From contig CM047805.1 in NCBI GenBank assembly GCA_026214975.1, forward strand, positions 61,372,834 through 61,436,833: DNA of 64,000 bases, in the 5' to 3' direction. This document shows positions 24,251-35,058 of the stretch, piece by piece (positions within the stretch are counted from its first letter, which is position 1; every line of letters starts with the position of its first letter). The DNA is from Gentiana macrophylla (Eukaryota > Streptophyta > Magnoliopsida > Gentianales > Gentianaceae). A program made the position numbers and the translations under genes. The notes under the pieces were generated by a model. That model did no database searches, was not told the origin of the DNA, and saw only the letters and a list, made by a program, of their open reading frames with translations.

Positions 24251-26577
24251 TCTAATGGAAAGCTATTTGTTTTTAGATAAATTAGGTTAACACAGACGCA
24301 TCTTCTTCTTCGGAAATTCCTCTGTAAATCCGTTCCACAAATTGCTGCGAGTTCCACAAATTCCGGCGCTAAATTCTTGCGAGTTCCACAAATTCCAATG
24401 CTATTGTATCCCTGATAGACTACTTTGATTTCTTATTTCCCTTTCAAGCTCCGAGAATCCAAAATCGGAGTATCCCTCACAAACCCTGCAGCAGAGCAAT
24501 GAAGAGAGCGGTTTTAGAAAGGTTCAATTGCTGCTTCCTTTTCAGATGAGATTGGTGAAGATTATATTAATGACAAGCAATCTGAGAGGACCAAAAGACA
24601 CTGATATCTGAAGATTTGGAGGTAGAGATCTGATAAATTGAATTTAATTCTTTAATGCTTTTGATATTTACTTCTCTCATGTCGTATCCCACACTCAAGG
24701 AGTTAGGTGGGATTTTGCATTGTGTATTAGTTTGGTAAAACTTCCAAATAAATGAGTATTAGTGTATAATGAGACAGAAAATCCAAACTTCCATTCAGGA
24801 TTTTGCATTGTGTATTAGTGTATAATGAGACAGAAAATCCGATATTGACGTTATTCCTTTTACTTAATCGATGGTTTCTTTTGATTTAGGTGGACTTTCC
24901 ATTTCTCCCCAGGAATCTGTGCGACTTGTTTGAAGCTTGGCCATACGGTGTTCTTCTCTTCCGGGTGGTAATTTGCGATATAGTTTTGCCTAGGTATTAA
25001 ACGATTTGCTCTTAGCTCAACTAGCAGTGCCCATTCACGGGAAGCTGGATGTTGTAATAATGTCTGATTTAGGCGTTGTATAGGTCTAAATTCTCTATAT
25101 TTTCATGAATCTTAGGTTTTTGTATGCTAGGGTTCTTTAATTGGGCTCTTGCAGAAGGAACCCTATCCAGTTTTTGGATATTAAGATACAAGATTCGTGC
25201 ACTGTAGTTTAATGTTGTCATTAGTGTATAATGAAACAGAAAATCCGAACCCTATCCAAGCATTTGTGTGTACTCGGTCTATTCGGTTTGCAATTGCAAG
25301 GAAGGCTCCATATTCACCAAGAACATCCCAATATTAAGGGTTGTTTAACCCCAGGTCTACGCCCTTTAGTAGACTATGAACAACAGCAGAGTATAAGTGA
25401 CTAGTGATGAAAGCACACACGTGGCACAAAGTTTTATAGAAGAACATTTGCAGATGAAATGGGGTCTAAGCCGGCCTTTTGTACTGCTTGTTTGATGAGA
25501 TAAACATGTCTTGCTAGCCGCTTGCTTGTTGTTTTATGAGAACATGTATTCATTTAAAGTATGTTTAGCTAACATAATATGTAGACATGTTTCTTTAGTT
25601 CAATGCTGGTATGTTTATTGAATAAACATTTGTCATTGACTAGCTACCTTTATTGCTAGATTTTCATCTTATACAATTCAATTTAAAGTATATTTATCTT
25701 TTTTTTTTCCTTTTTCTGTTTTCAATAATGAATATATTCTTTTCAAGATATATTTATTCAATTGACTACACGTTAGACGTCCCTCAGTCTCATATTTATT
25801 TACACTTCTGTATTTGAAAATTGGAAACTTAATCTAGATTATTTTTAATGTTGATAAAGAATGTACAATGCCTTAACAACCAGCCTTTGTCATTTTGGTT
25901 GTAGTATCACATATATATGCAGTTGGTGATGACAAATGAACCTTAGTTTGCTTGGAGGATGACATGTTTTAGCTTATAAAGTTGGCCAAACCAGAGCAGG
26001 AAATCTGGTGATAACTTTAAAAATTGACTAAGAAATCACTGCGTGCTTTTATAGTTTGATGACGGTGCTTTAACAACATGATAAATTTGAAGTTTCAAAG
26101 GCATTATCTTGAATATATAGCTATATCTTTAACATTTTTTTGTACAAAATGATGGTGGAATTGGTAATATATCTTGGAGATGTCATCACATCTAATAATT
26201 TGTTAATAGAAAGTGCAAGCTTGTATTGATTATAGCTTTTGACTGCTCAGTGGTATTGAAGAGTTAATTTCTTTGGATGTTGTTTGGGATAAAACTCTTA
26301 CTTTTTGGTTACATTGCTAATGATGTCGTATACATTGCTAAAGATGTTGTAGTCGGTTCATGTTTGATAGGTAAATATGCCAATGGACAAGAGTTGGATG
26401 AAAAAAAACAGGCTGTCAAAAGATTTCCAGAGAGGATTGATAGCTTTCATAGAGCATTGATAGCTTTCAGCAGTACCTAGAGTAAGTATTCTTAGTAATC
26501 TAGCTACTCTATTTCTCATTTACCTTTTATGAATGAATTTTCCTTACCACAATATGAAATTCACTTTTCTTGAACAG

Positions 26578-26668
26578 TGAGCATAGAAACGAGATTGCGC
26601 CTTATTGTGCACCTGAAACTCTTGATGATGTGCAATCCAGGGAGTTTCCAAAATGGTTCAAGAACAAG
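26578..26668 (+). pseudogene. TNP2-type transposase exon fragment
   Basis: Preceded by an acceptor-like cttgaacag and followed by the donor-like AAG|GTATGA. The open frame includes EIAPYC, then SREFPKWFKNK. In plant CACTA transposases an (E)FxxWFK motif stands shortly before the C-terminal DUF4216 region, and this exon sits just upstream of that domain. All N-terminal transposase exons with the catalytic residues are missing from this element. Confidence 0.6.
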
Positions 26669-26699
26669 GTATGACAAATGAATTGTACTTTCTAAATGC

Positions 26700-27542
26700 A
26701 TGGGGATTAATATATTCATTAAAAATATTGTTGGTTACACGGATGCACTCCATACGCCAACATCGATGCAAGCCGTGGATCGACCAATTGCTCTCTCTTG
26801 CTGCTTCGGTTCTAATGTCGCAGTGAAGTCATACCCTGGTTGTGTGTTCAATGGAGTCAAGTTTTTAACACATAAGCGAGATATAACTCGATCCACTCAA
26901 AATAGTGGCATTGCAGTCAAAGGACCTAGTGATCTCACATTTTATGGCATTTTAGAGGAAATATACGACATACCCTATGCAGAAGAAAATTCAGTTATTC
27001 TTTTTAAGTGTAAGTGGTTCGACACAAACCCATCAAAAAGGAGAGTTCTTACCTACAAAAATAGAATAAGTATCAACATAAAAGACACATGGTATGAAAA
27101 TGAGCCATTCATACTTGCATCTCAAGCGGAACAAGTATTTTATGTTGATGACTTACATAACGGGAAAGATTGGAAAGTTGTTGAGCATTTTCGACACCGT
27201 CACATTTGGGATCCATCTACAACTGATCCTGGTGAAGATGATGTAATAGAGGATACTGTTGTTGGAAATTTCCAACTTTCTGTTGACATGCCACCTATAG
27301 AATCATCAACATGGGCTCAACCAAATGTACATGCATCTGTTGTAACCGATGATGTACAATCATTTAGGAGTGATGATCATCATGTACAAGATGATTTTAT
27401 CAATGACGAAGAAATTGAAACATATGAAGTTGGTGAAACAAATCAAGATGCTGGCTGTGTTGAAGAGAATGAAGTTGATTGGATTGCTGAATTTGATGAT
27501 GACATCGATGAGATAGAGTTGGTGAACACCGATAGCGAATGA
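26700..27542 (+). CDS. DUF4216 protein, C-terminal part of CACTA transposase
   Basis: A 280-codon ORF whose translation probably begins in the upstream exon; residues 1-25 look like intron. From about residue 28 it reads like the TNP2 C-terminus: a GCVFNGVKFLTHKRD block and TQNSGIAVKG, then DUF4216 at about residues 80-170 (YGILEEIYDIPY, LFKCKWFDT, LASQAEQVFYVDD, WKVVEHF). A strongly acidic tail (EEIETYEVGE..., ending NTDSE) follows. The frame is uninterrupted over 843 bp, unusual in this window and suggesting recent function or low error here. Function as a standalone protein is unknown; without the catalytic domain it cannot transpose the element. Confidence 0.75.
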   Translation: MGINIFIKNIVGYTDALHTPTSMQAVDRPIALSCCFGSNVAVKSYPGCVFNGVKFLTHKRDITRSTQNSGIAVKGPSDLTFYGILEEIYDIPYAEENSVILFKCKWFDTNPSKRRVLTYKNRISINIKDTWYENEPFILASQAEQVFYVDDLHNGKDWKVVEHFRHRHIWDPSTTDPGEDDVIEDTVVGNFQLSVDMPPIESSTWAQPNVHASVVTDDVQSFRSDDHHVQDDFINDEEIETYEVGETNQDAGCVEENEVDWIAEFDDDIDEIELVNTDSE

Positions 27543-28496
27543 ATAGTGACAGGTACACAACTAATGAATTATAGAGTGAAATTGCTAAATTGTTTTGCTT
27601 ATAGTTCATTAAAGGGGTGTTTTTGCTTCTAGGGTTTGTTGTTAATTTCTTGTTCTACGGTGCTTCTATTTACTATCTAATTTTTTTGTGTATAGATTCC
27701 AATTGATGATGGACTATGTTCATTTCTTGCTGTTCTTATATGCAGGTGTTTAAATCTCAGATGTTTGGATACTTGGCTTTAGGCTTCAGCTTTCCCAAAA
27801 AAGTAGAAATGGTACTTTTCTTATTGCACCCACTTTTATACTTAATTTCAGATTTCACGTAGATTTTGTTTCCATTGATCAACTGTGTAACAAGAAGGTG
27901 ATATGATCTGCTATTTTTTTTGGTTTTAGAAACTTTATCTGGTTGGTTTTTTTTTGTTGTATTTATATATGAATTTGTGATGCAGTTAAAACTTCATGTT
28001 AGAAATATATGTTGACCGTGACTGATCCAATGTTCTATATAAACTGAAATTTTGAACGTCTGTGACCTTGTGCTGCAACCTGTTTCACTTACTATTTGCT
28101 GAAAGTTGCTTACTTGTTAAGTCTGTTTTCTGGATAAAGGTCCTTCTTGTTTGTATCAATGTAACTCTGATAGCTGTTAGACAGATTGTGTAGTATGTGT
28201 TCGGCTGAATTATCCGACCAGACTATTTAATCAGCCAATATGATCTTTGTGTTGCTATAAAGACTGAGTTTCTTGCATAATTTCCGAATAGATAAACCTT
28301 GTTGCTAAGTGCTTACCTGTTTGCTAGTATGCTTATTGATGAAATGCTGCTTGATCATGACATTACTTGCTGCTACATGTTTCCATTCTATACTCTCTGT
28401 TTTAGTAGCAGTCATGATTGTTGATAATCTGCCTAAAGTATTAGCTTAAAATCGGTCCGTGCTGCTATTTATGTATTTCTTTGATAGGTTGAATTG

Positions 28497-28520
28497 TATA
28501 TATATATATATATATATATA
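28497..28520. repeat. (TA)n microsatellite
   Basis: About twelve uninterrupted TA dinucleotides inside the CACTA element. Confidence 0.95.
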
Positions 28521-28875
28521 TTTGATTTTATTAGTGAAAGAGATGAGATCTATTTTGTAATATATAACAGTGGGATGAGACATCTTCTTCTTGCAAATGG
28601 TAAATGCTTGGGGTTTTTAATGTTGCTGTCATTTTACTATCGAGACACAATATGTTGCTGTCACTTGTATGTCCAACTTGCTCAAATCTTGCTTTACCTC
28701 TTTTGATGATTGCCCCATCATAAGTGCCCATCAATTCCATTCCCAACTATACTATGATTAAAAGCTATAATAACACTTCTTAATGTGCCTTATTGTACAA
28801 CAACACTTAATGTGCTTCATTTTATCTGCTTTAATCACTTTTCTTTTTTTTGTGTGATTTAATTTCATTTTGCAG

Positions 28876-28990
28876 CAAGCTTACCGTGGTGGTTGTGGAG
28901 GCAAGAAAAGAGGCTGAAAGGGATTATGGTGGTCCGTCATGTGCTCCATCATCAAGAGATAGGGATTATGCTGACTTAGGTGAAAACTAG
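28876..28990 (+). other. Candidate last exon inside the CACTA element
   Basis: Preceded by a good acceptor (pyrimidine tract then tttgcag). One frame is open for 37 codons and ends in TAG; it includes EARKEAERDYGG and SSRDRDYADL. It is either the final exon of the element's own transcript or a fragment of captured host sequence. I do not recognise it. Confidence 0.3.
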
Positions 28991-29199
28991 TCATTATATA
29001 TGTTGGTATTGTACTTTTACGATTACATCAATTTCAAGTTGTTTTGGTGTAGTTTTGATCACGTTAGTTTCGGTCAAGTACTAGTTGTGTTTTTGTATTG
29101 TTTAATGTTTGACAAGATAGTTTATTGTTTTTAAAGTTTTGATGCATGGTAGAGAGGAAATTACCAAAACAAAAATTATTAAAAAAAATATTAGTATTA

Positions 29200-29596
29200 G
29201 CCACGACACAAATTGTGGCAATTTTGTATATATTCAATAGCCACGACGCGTTGTGGCAAATAATATGTGCCACGTCAGATGCCACGTCCGTTGACACATC
29301 AGATGCCACGTCAGTTGGCACGTCAGATGACACGTCATATGCCACGTCAGATGCCACGTCAGATGCCACGTCAGCACCGTGGAAACATGAGAGGAATGTA
29401 TTAGCAACGACTTGTTGTGGCAAAAATGCTAGAAATTATTGCCACAACGCGTGTTGTGGCTAAAAAGTTAATAGAAACGGGTTTTTCGACACAACCTTTT
29501 TGCCACGGCACGTCGTGGCAAATACTTTATTCGCCATGACTTTTGAGTTTTAGCCACGACTTTTTGTTGTGGCAAAAGCTGTTTTTTCTTGTAGTG
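29200..29596 (+). repeat. CACTA right subterminal motif array and terminal repeat
   Basis: Facing pairs such as GCCACGACGCGTTGTGGC (29240-29257) mirror the left end. The terminus at 29582-29596 is the reverse complement of the left CACTACAA.AAAAA end. This region also contains the 12-bp tandem array. Confidence 0.88.
29269..29376 (+). repeat. Nine 12-bp tandem repeats, consensus GCCACGTCAGAT
   Basis: Nine consecutive units in exact 12-bp register, each within three substitutions of the consensus. The array therefore keeps both strands open in one frame and creates spurious ORFs (a DATS-like tetrapeptide repeat). Most units carry CCACGTCA, the reverse complement of TGACGTGG, a plant bZIP-type hexamer/G-box core. 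Confidence 0.95.
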
Positions 29597-31384
29597 TGTA
29601 AGTCGCTTCTACTAACAAGAGGACTAGGTTCATTATAGCATAGCGAACGAGCAAGGTGTCGAATCCACAGAGAAACAAAAACCTCTTGAAATAAACGCAT
29701 GAAACCATTATTTAGAAAACATATGATGATCATTGACCAACGTGACAAGAAAAGAATGAAAAACGGTTAACCCTTTCCACTCCTTACCAGTCCTCTAGCT
29801 TGGTGTAATTAATCTATCATGCTTAACCACCATTGTAATTCCCGTAATACCATATTCACAAGTTTTATATCAATTAATCTACGAGTGCAATCCCTTAAAC
29901 TCGCCTTAATTCACATTGTAAGGACAATAGTTGTCTGTGTGCAATTAACCTACCTTAGGCAGTATTAACATCACATGCATTAAGATTTAGGGATTGCCAA
30001 CATAAAACCGAGAACCTTCCTAAGTAGCCATCGACAATGACTGGCAGTACCTAAAAATTGATCACTATGTCCTAACTAGAACTTCAACAAAGTTCCTTCA
30101 TGCTAAATTACGAAAATAAATACTAGACTAGCCAGATCAAATTAAACGTAATTTAAACCTGTCGTTCAGACGTTGCTAACGCAGAACCCTCAAAATTAGG
30201 GCTTCTAGAGTTGTATCGTGGCGTCGGTAAATACCGCCGCCGCTGCGACTGCGGTGAATCCCACTTATGGGTTACATATTATGATTTCTGATATTAGTTA
30301 CTAAAACGCTGAAACAAAGATAAACAACATATTAATTAACGATTCGAAAGAACGTTCAAAGCTTCATACCTTTACAATGGAAGCCTAGCTTGATCAACTC
30401 AAGCTAGTTTATGGCTTAGGGGAAGAAGGGAACCAAGAACTCACAAAAAAAACCAAAAGAAACTTTTTTTCATAAAGACCTTATATAGATGTTCTAGCAG
30501 ACTTAAGATGTAAAAGAAACCCTAGGTGACACTAATTATTATCGTAAGGCGGTGCAGTGGTGCCCAAGGCTCATGGCGGCCTAATGGGTTTCTGCCGAGG
30601 CTGGGCTGATTTTCTAGAAATTCAGTAGATTCCTTCCTGGACATTTTCTCTCAGGCCCAATCTCTAATCTTCAAAGCTGATCCACTTTATCATTGCTCCC
30701 GGAAATGGCATTGCCTAAAAATGACGCCAAACGAAGCAAAACAGTACCAATTCAAAAGTTAAAACATTCAAATGCAGAAACACAACCCAAGAAGAACTCC
30801 TTATGCAATTTATACATATATTATATACAATAACTCGACCGTTTCTTATCAAATGAGCATAATTCAGGGGTAAACTTGGTATGCAATATAAAACTAAATA
30901 GGCCATCATAAAATACCCCCTACTTAGATTTGTGGTTGTAGCAACATGTAGTAACACATGTAGTAACAGACGCGTTTTTGTCCTTCTCAACCAATATCAT
31001 TTTTTCTTGTCCTTTTTTCCCATTTTAGATTAAAAACAGTCCCCCACAACCTTTAACTATTATTTATATGGTGTTTTAAGTAAAATAATAATAAAAATAT
31101 TGTTGTGTGCCAAAAGTAACATTTTGTAATGTCGGGGAAAAAAGGTGTCAGAAGTATAAAGTGAGTGCCTTTAGAACCTTTTTCTTTTTAAATGACAAGA
31201 ATGAACAAGCAGACTTGTGACTAGCTAACTAGAGAGTAGGTTGGTATAATCTGATTATACCTGTATCACTATTGTTTGAGAGTTATCCACACACACCGGT
31301 TCTTAAATTGAATAGTGTTAAATGCACGACTGATGGATAATGTTTGATGTGCTTCTTATTTTGACTTTTTGAATAAAGTTGTTT
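29597..31384. other. Non-coding sequence right of the CACTA element
   Basis: No gene recognised. The part at 29600-30500 has an LTR-like character on the minus strand (TATA-like 'tatataaggtc' near 30480, long unstructured leader and the phrase 'gtcgaatccacagagaa' common in plant repeats), but no partner or terminus was found. The rest to 31384 is AT-rich with no feature seen. Confidence 0.4.
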
Positions 31385-31836
31385 TTAAAGAGCAAGAACC
31401 GTCAACAAACCGAGCTCAGTAGGGAGAAACCCGGCAATGAATTCGTGATTTAGATCAATCCCGGTGACAAATTTAATCGAATCATTTCCCAGTGAAGGAG
31501 CACAAAAAACTCCAAAACAGGAGCACACATTTGAGCCTTTCCAGCTACCCGTGAAGTTAAACGGGTCGAATAAATGGACTCTTTCCAAGCTTGTAAAGAT
31601 ATGTAGGCTTTCTGGCGACTTGGGTTTTGAAAGGTGAGATTCTTAGCTTCTTCAATGATATCATCAAAATCATTATCCTCTCTTGATGAACAGATCTGGC
31701 CATGGGTAGATAAAATGAAGAAAGTAAGGAATGTGAGAATAAAAAATGGAGGCGGGGGGTGACGAAGAACATGGAATGTAGTCATGAAAAAGAGAGAGAA
31801 AGAGGTCAAAAGGGAAGAGAAAATGGTGGGAGCCAC
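31385..31836 (-). pseudogene. Truncated LRX / LRR-extensin N-terminus
   Basis: Read leftwards from 31836 (or the in-frame Met 18 codons later): a hydrophobic signal-peptide-like segment (ILTFLTFFILS), then the N-terminal LRR domain typical of cell-wall LRR-extensins. Recognisable blocks are KAYISLQAWKESIYS, DPFNFTGSW, SNVCS, GVFCAP, GIDLNH and GFLPTELGLLT. One missing base after IYS shifts the frame. A stop follows LTVLAL just where the first repeats should start, so the LRR array and extensin tail are gone. LRX genes are normally intronless, so this is a 3'-truncated copy rather than one exon. Intact LRX proteins bind RALF peptides in the wall; this fragment would not. Confidence 0.75.
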
Positions 31837-34125
31837 GATTTGAAGCGGGGAAGGGGAGGAGGCACAGTTGTCAAGGGGGCGGTGGCTGGAAGGGAAGATG
31901 AATTAAGGTCTTTGGTTTGAAGAAGATAAACAAATTTATTATTGTATTAATTATGGGTTAAAGCGTAATTGTATTGCACAAGGTGTATCGGTTTAGTGGT
32001 GAGCTAGACTATTTCGTGATTTCTTCACCAACGAATCAGATCTATACATACGTGGGGTAAAATAAACTAACTACCACATAATTAAACTAAATAAACAATT
32101 AAAGCAAAAGCCTCCGTAATATTTGGGATTGGAAAATATTATTGTTTTGTTTTTGGGCTTATATCCGGTTGAATTTTTTACTTAATAATTTGTCTTTTTA
32201 ATGTATGATCTTAAGATCTGAAAAAAATAAGCAATTCAATTTTGATAGACCTTTTTTTTTTTCAAAAGGTCAATACGGTATATTCAAATATTGATATATC
32301 ACGGTATTTGCAATTATTATGTTTCTATGTGGATTAGTTGAAGCGATGTTGTCAAAATGACCTTTACGTGAAACGATTTATGGTGGATGTAAAAGATTTG
32401 TGTGTCTATAAACTCATACGGATAGTATTGGGTCAAAAATAATGATATTATTTGGCAGAATTATAAATACATGTGTGGTGATAAATACGTGACAATTATT
32501 TTATTTTCATGTGGGTAATCGATACGACCCAAAGATTGGTCTATTATTTGACAGGATTTATTGTCGGCCTTTGATCACTACGCCAAGATGTCAATTACAA
32601 GTTAGTATTGTCTTCCAAATATGAGATATTAATGTCGTGACGACATTAATATCTCATATTTGGTGTCGTGACGACATTTTGTGATGGAAAATGTATCATA
32701 AACTTGTTTAATTTTGGATATTTTTCATATCTTATTTATGTGAGCTTAAGGCCAATTAAGTTGTCATATGTATTAAGTTTTAAATTCTTCTTAAAATATA
32801 TATGCTCATTAAATTATTATATCCACTAATAACCTACGACTTCAAGAGTTAGAAAGAACGAGTTTGTTCTGTTCTTTGGTATTATTGATATAGACTTGAC
32901 ATTTAGGTATGATACCTTTGAACCTCTCAGTCAAGATTGTACAAACAAACGAATTTGTACTTTGAGAAGTAGGAGTATATATCAAACATATTGAGTATTA
33001 TGATCATTAAGGAAGCCAATATAAATACTCTTTAGTTGTGACATAAATAATATGGTGACAAGTAAGGAATTTCTGTGGTTAATAGAGTTGCGCATTACCC
33101 ATGAAGAGAAAGCCGAGGCTTGCCTGGTCATGTCTAATCAAGTCTGTGTAAGGTACTATGGCTAATGCAACATAAGGCCGGGGCACACTCTAGAAATCGC
33201 TCATCTAATTTCCAAAATTCAGGTATTTGATTTGGATACCTATGATGACCTTCTGGTGCTATTTATCATTCTCTTTCTTCATGCACAATATTAAATGTCA
33301 GTTGTAACTGATATAAGGAATGTTGGGAGTTGAATAAATTGATTCCCACGAAGTGCAAGAAATCGAATAATCGAAATTTGTGCAACTTCTTCTCAAAAAA
33401 ATAAAAAATAATTGGACAACTAAAAAGTGCTAAACATGGTCACCATTATAGGCTCATATTATTTTTTTCTCAACAACAAATAATCATGGAAGCTTTTAGA
33501 AGTTGTGAAATACATAAACACCAATTGCACTTTCATTGAAGCATAAAAACTTTTAGAAGTTTTTAACTACAAAACACCAAATTTGCATATTCACGAGAGA
33601 GCAATAGATTTTAGATTTTAGATTTTTTTCTTAATTAGGGGTAATTAGGGTTGTAAACGGTTTGGATCGATACATCAATGTTAATAACAAAAATAAAGGG
33701 AAAATCTTGGTTATTTATAAACCAAAATCAAACCAAAAAAATTTAACCAATTATACCATTTAAATTGTTGTTCAACCATTAGCTATTACACTCTTTATTG
33801 TAAATGGTGTAGAATTGAAAGGAAAATAAAGAAAATATGTCAAAAAAAATTGTAAGAATTGAAGAACATACTTATTCTAGGACATCCAAACAAACAAAAA
33901 AAAATTGAAAGACACTTTAAAATGAGACAAAGTGAGTGATAACTAATGCATCTCAATATATAGCGTGATGCCATTGGCATAACGAATGACAGAACAAATT
34001 TTTGCATCTTCGATTATGGTATTTCTACGTCATAAACAATGATGAAAATTTTTGTTGCGTCACTCAGTTATTGCACAACCATTTAGCATTTCATATCTCA
34101 ATATGCATATGCATGCATTTCAATC
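31837..34125. other. Intergenic AT-rich sequence with a large palindrome
   Basis: No gene recognised. It contains a CACTA-like end (CACTACGCCAAGA, 32576-32588) and the palindrome described separately. The stretch 33640-33860 resembles a dispersed low-complexity repeat ('accaaaatcaaaccaaaa'). It lies downstream of the LOB-domain gene. Confidence 0.5.
32615..32676. repeat. 49-bp near-perfect palindrome plus a repeat of its core
   Basis: Arms 32615-32638 and 32640-32663 are 24 bp each, perfectly complementary around a single base. The central TGTCGTGACGACA recurs at 32664-32676. The arms would form a strong hairpin. It begins 27 bp after a CACTA-like terminus, so a MITE or a CACTA end fragment is possible. 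Confidence 0.85.
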
Positions 34126-34922
34126 CTAGGGAAATTGAGGCTGAAATAAAGGGTCATAAGATGTCAAGACATCCTCATCAATTCCTCCTCCACCATCACC
34201 GGTATCCGAGGGGCCCGGTGCAGCCACACTAGTGCTACTAGTTTCAAATAGTTGATCGTAGTTAACAGTAGTTGATGAGACATTCTGGGCCTGAAAATTA
34301 TTGTTAAGGACAGCAATTTCCGCTTCGACCTTGGCGAGTTCACATTGGGCATCATACACTTGTTGTTGTAAGATTGTGATTAGCCCAACACATCCATAAA
34401 CTGGATCGTTTATTCGACAGTATGCTTCATAGTATAATGAATCTGCTGTTTGTGCCCTTTGTTGCACCGGAACTTGCTGCACAACCATACCGACAGTGTA
34501 AATATAAAACATCGTATATTTAAAAAAATAATAATAATTGTTCGACCGTTGTAGGAAATCCATAGAAAATGGATGCATTATGATCATCTATGTTTACTCA
34601 TTATTGCTCAAACACACACTTACAACGTAAAAGATAGAGATATAAAAGATTCAGAATAACTATCACTATTATTAGATGATTATTTTGCTATAAAATAAAA
34701 ATAAAAACATTTTGTTACACGCACTTGAATATATATACATAAATATCATGAATATTATTATAGGTAGTACCTGGAGCATCTTTGAAACATTACTAGCACC
34801 AAAGATTTTGTGAACATCCAAAATCTTTGAGGATCATTTGGAGGAAAATATGGGGAAAGAATACAGGTAGAAGGGCATTTTCTTCTTAAATACCTACATC
34901 CAGCACATCTCCTTGAAGTCAT
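34126..34922 (-). CDS. LBD: LOB-domain (LBD) transcription factor, class I, LBD23/24-like
   Basis: Two exons on the minus strand: 34922-34771 and 34476-34126, with donor CAG|GTACTA and acceptor GTGCAG|CAAG, the intron position usual for class I LBD genes. Exon 1 has the DNA-binding zinc motif CAGCRYLRRKCPSTC (CX2CX6CX3C) and SPYFPPNDPQRF. The FGASNVSKMLQ block that closes exon 1 is one base out of frame with its start: one T appears to be missing in the 'ttttgg' run near 34810. Exon 2 continues with VPVQQRAQTADSLYYEA and DPVYGCVG, then a coiled-coil stretch (LQQQ...ELAKVEAEIAVL) in which the second heptad leucine is Ala, and a glycine/acid-rich tail. About 167 residues, normal for the family. 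Nuclear regulators of lateral-organ boundaries and related development. The frameshift may be an assembly error. This is the only plausible working host gene here. Confidence 0.85.
34477..34770 (-). other. Intron of the LBD gene
   Basis: A 294-bp AT-rich intron with GT...AG ends between the GAS block and the VPVQQRA block. Reading through it produces an artificial N-terminal extension of exon 2. Confidence 0.8.
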
Positions 34923-35050
34923 TTTTGTGTTTTGATATATAGTGTGATAGATTCTTGTCTGAAATTAGAGAAAATTTAGAGAGAAATCTCTCAAAATATT
35001 TTTCAAGAAATCTAATGGAGATTTTCTGCTAGATCACATATGATATATAT

Positions 35051-35058
35051 ATTTTATA
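35051..35058 (-). promoter_or_regulatory. Candidate TATA box of the LBD gene
   Basis: TATAAAAT on the minus strand, about 130 bp upstream of the start codon at 34922, followed by an AT-rich leader. Position and sequence fit; no other element is certain. Confidence 0.5.

Larger units (their letters stand above)
23872..29596 (+). mobile_element. CACTA (En/Spm-type) DNA transposon with deleted transposase
   Basis: It starts CACTACAACAAAAA and ends in the inverted counterpart (TTTTTTCTTGTAGTG), flanked by the 3-bp duplication TGT (23869-23871 and 29597-29599), the hallmark of CACTA elements. Both ends carry dense subterminal GCCACGAC/TTGTGGC motifs. Inside, an exon ending in a REFPKWF motif and a 280-codon ORF with DUF4216 are the C-terminal part of a TNP2-type transposase; its catalytic core is absent, so the copy is non-autonomous. 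Between 24.3 and 26.5 kb the sequence is non-coding, with a motif (ATTAGTGTATAATGA) repeated near 24759, 24814 and 25220. Confidence 0.93.

Noticed and set aside
26277..26480. 67-codon ORF in the CACTA element
   Set aside because: No similarity to transposase; not joined to the DUF4216 exons by credible splice sites.
29269..29376. CRISPR-like repeat array
   Set aside because: Contiguous 12-bp units without spacers, in a plant CACTA transposon end.
29064..29463. Overlapping plus- and minus-strand ORFs of 105 and 119 codons
   Set aside because: Both are produced by the 12-bp tandem repeat, whose period is a multiple of three; the peptides are DATS/VASD repeats.
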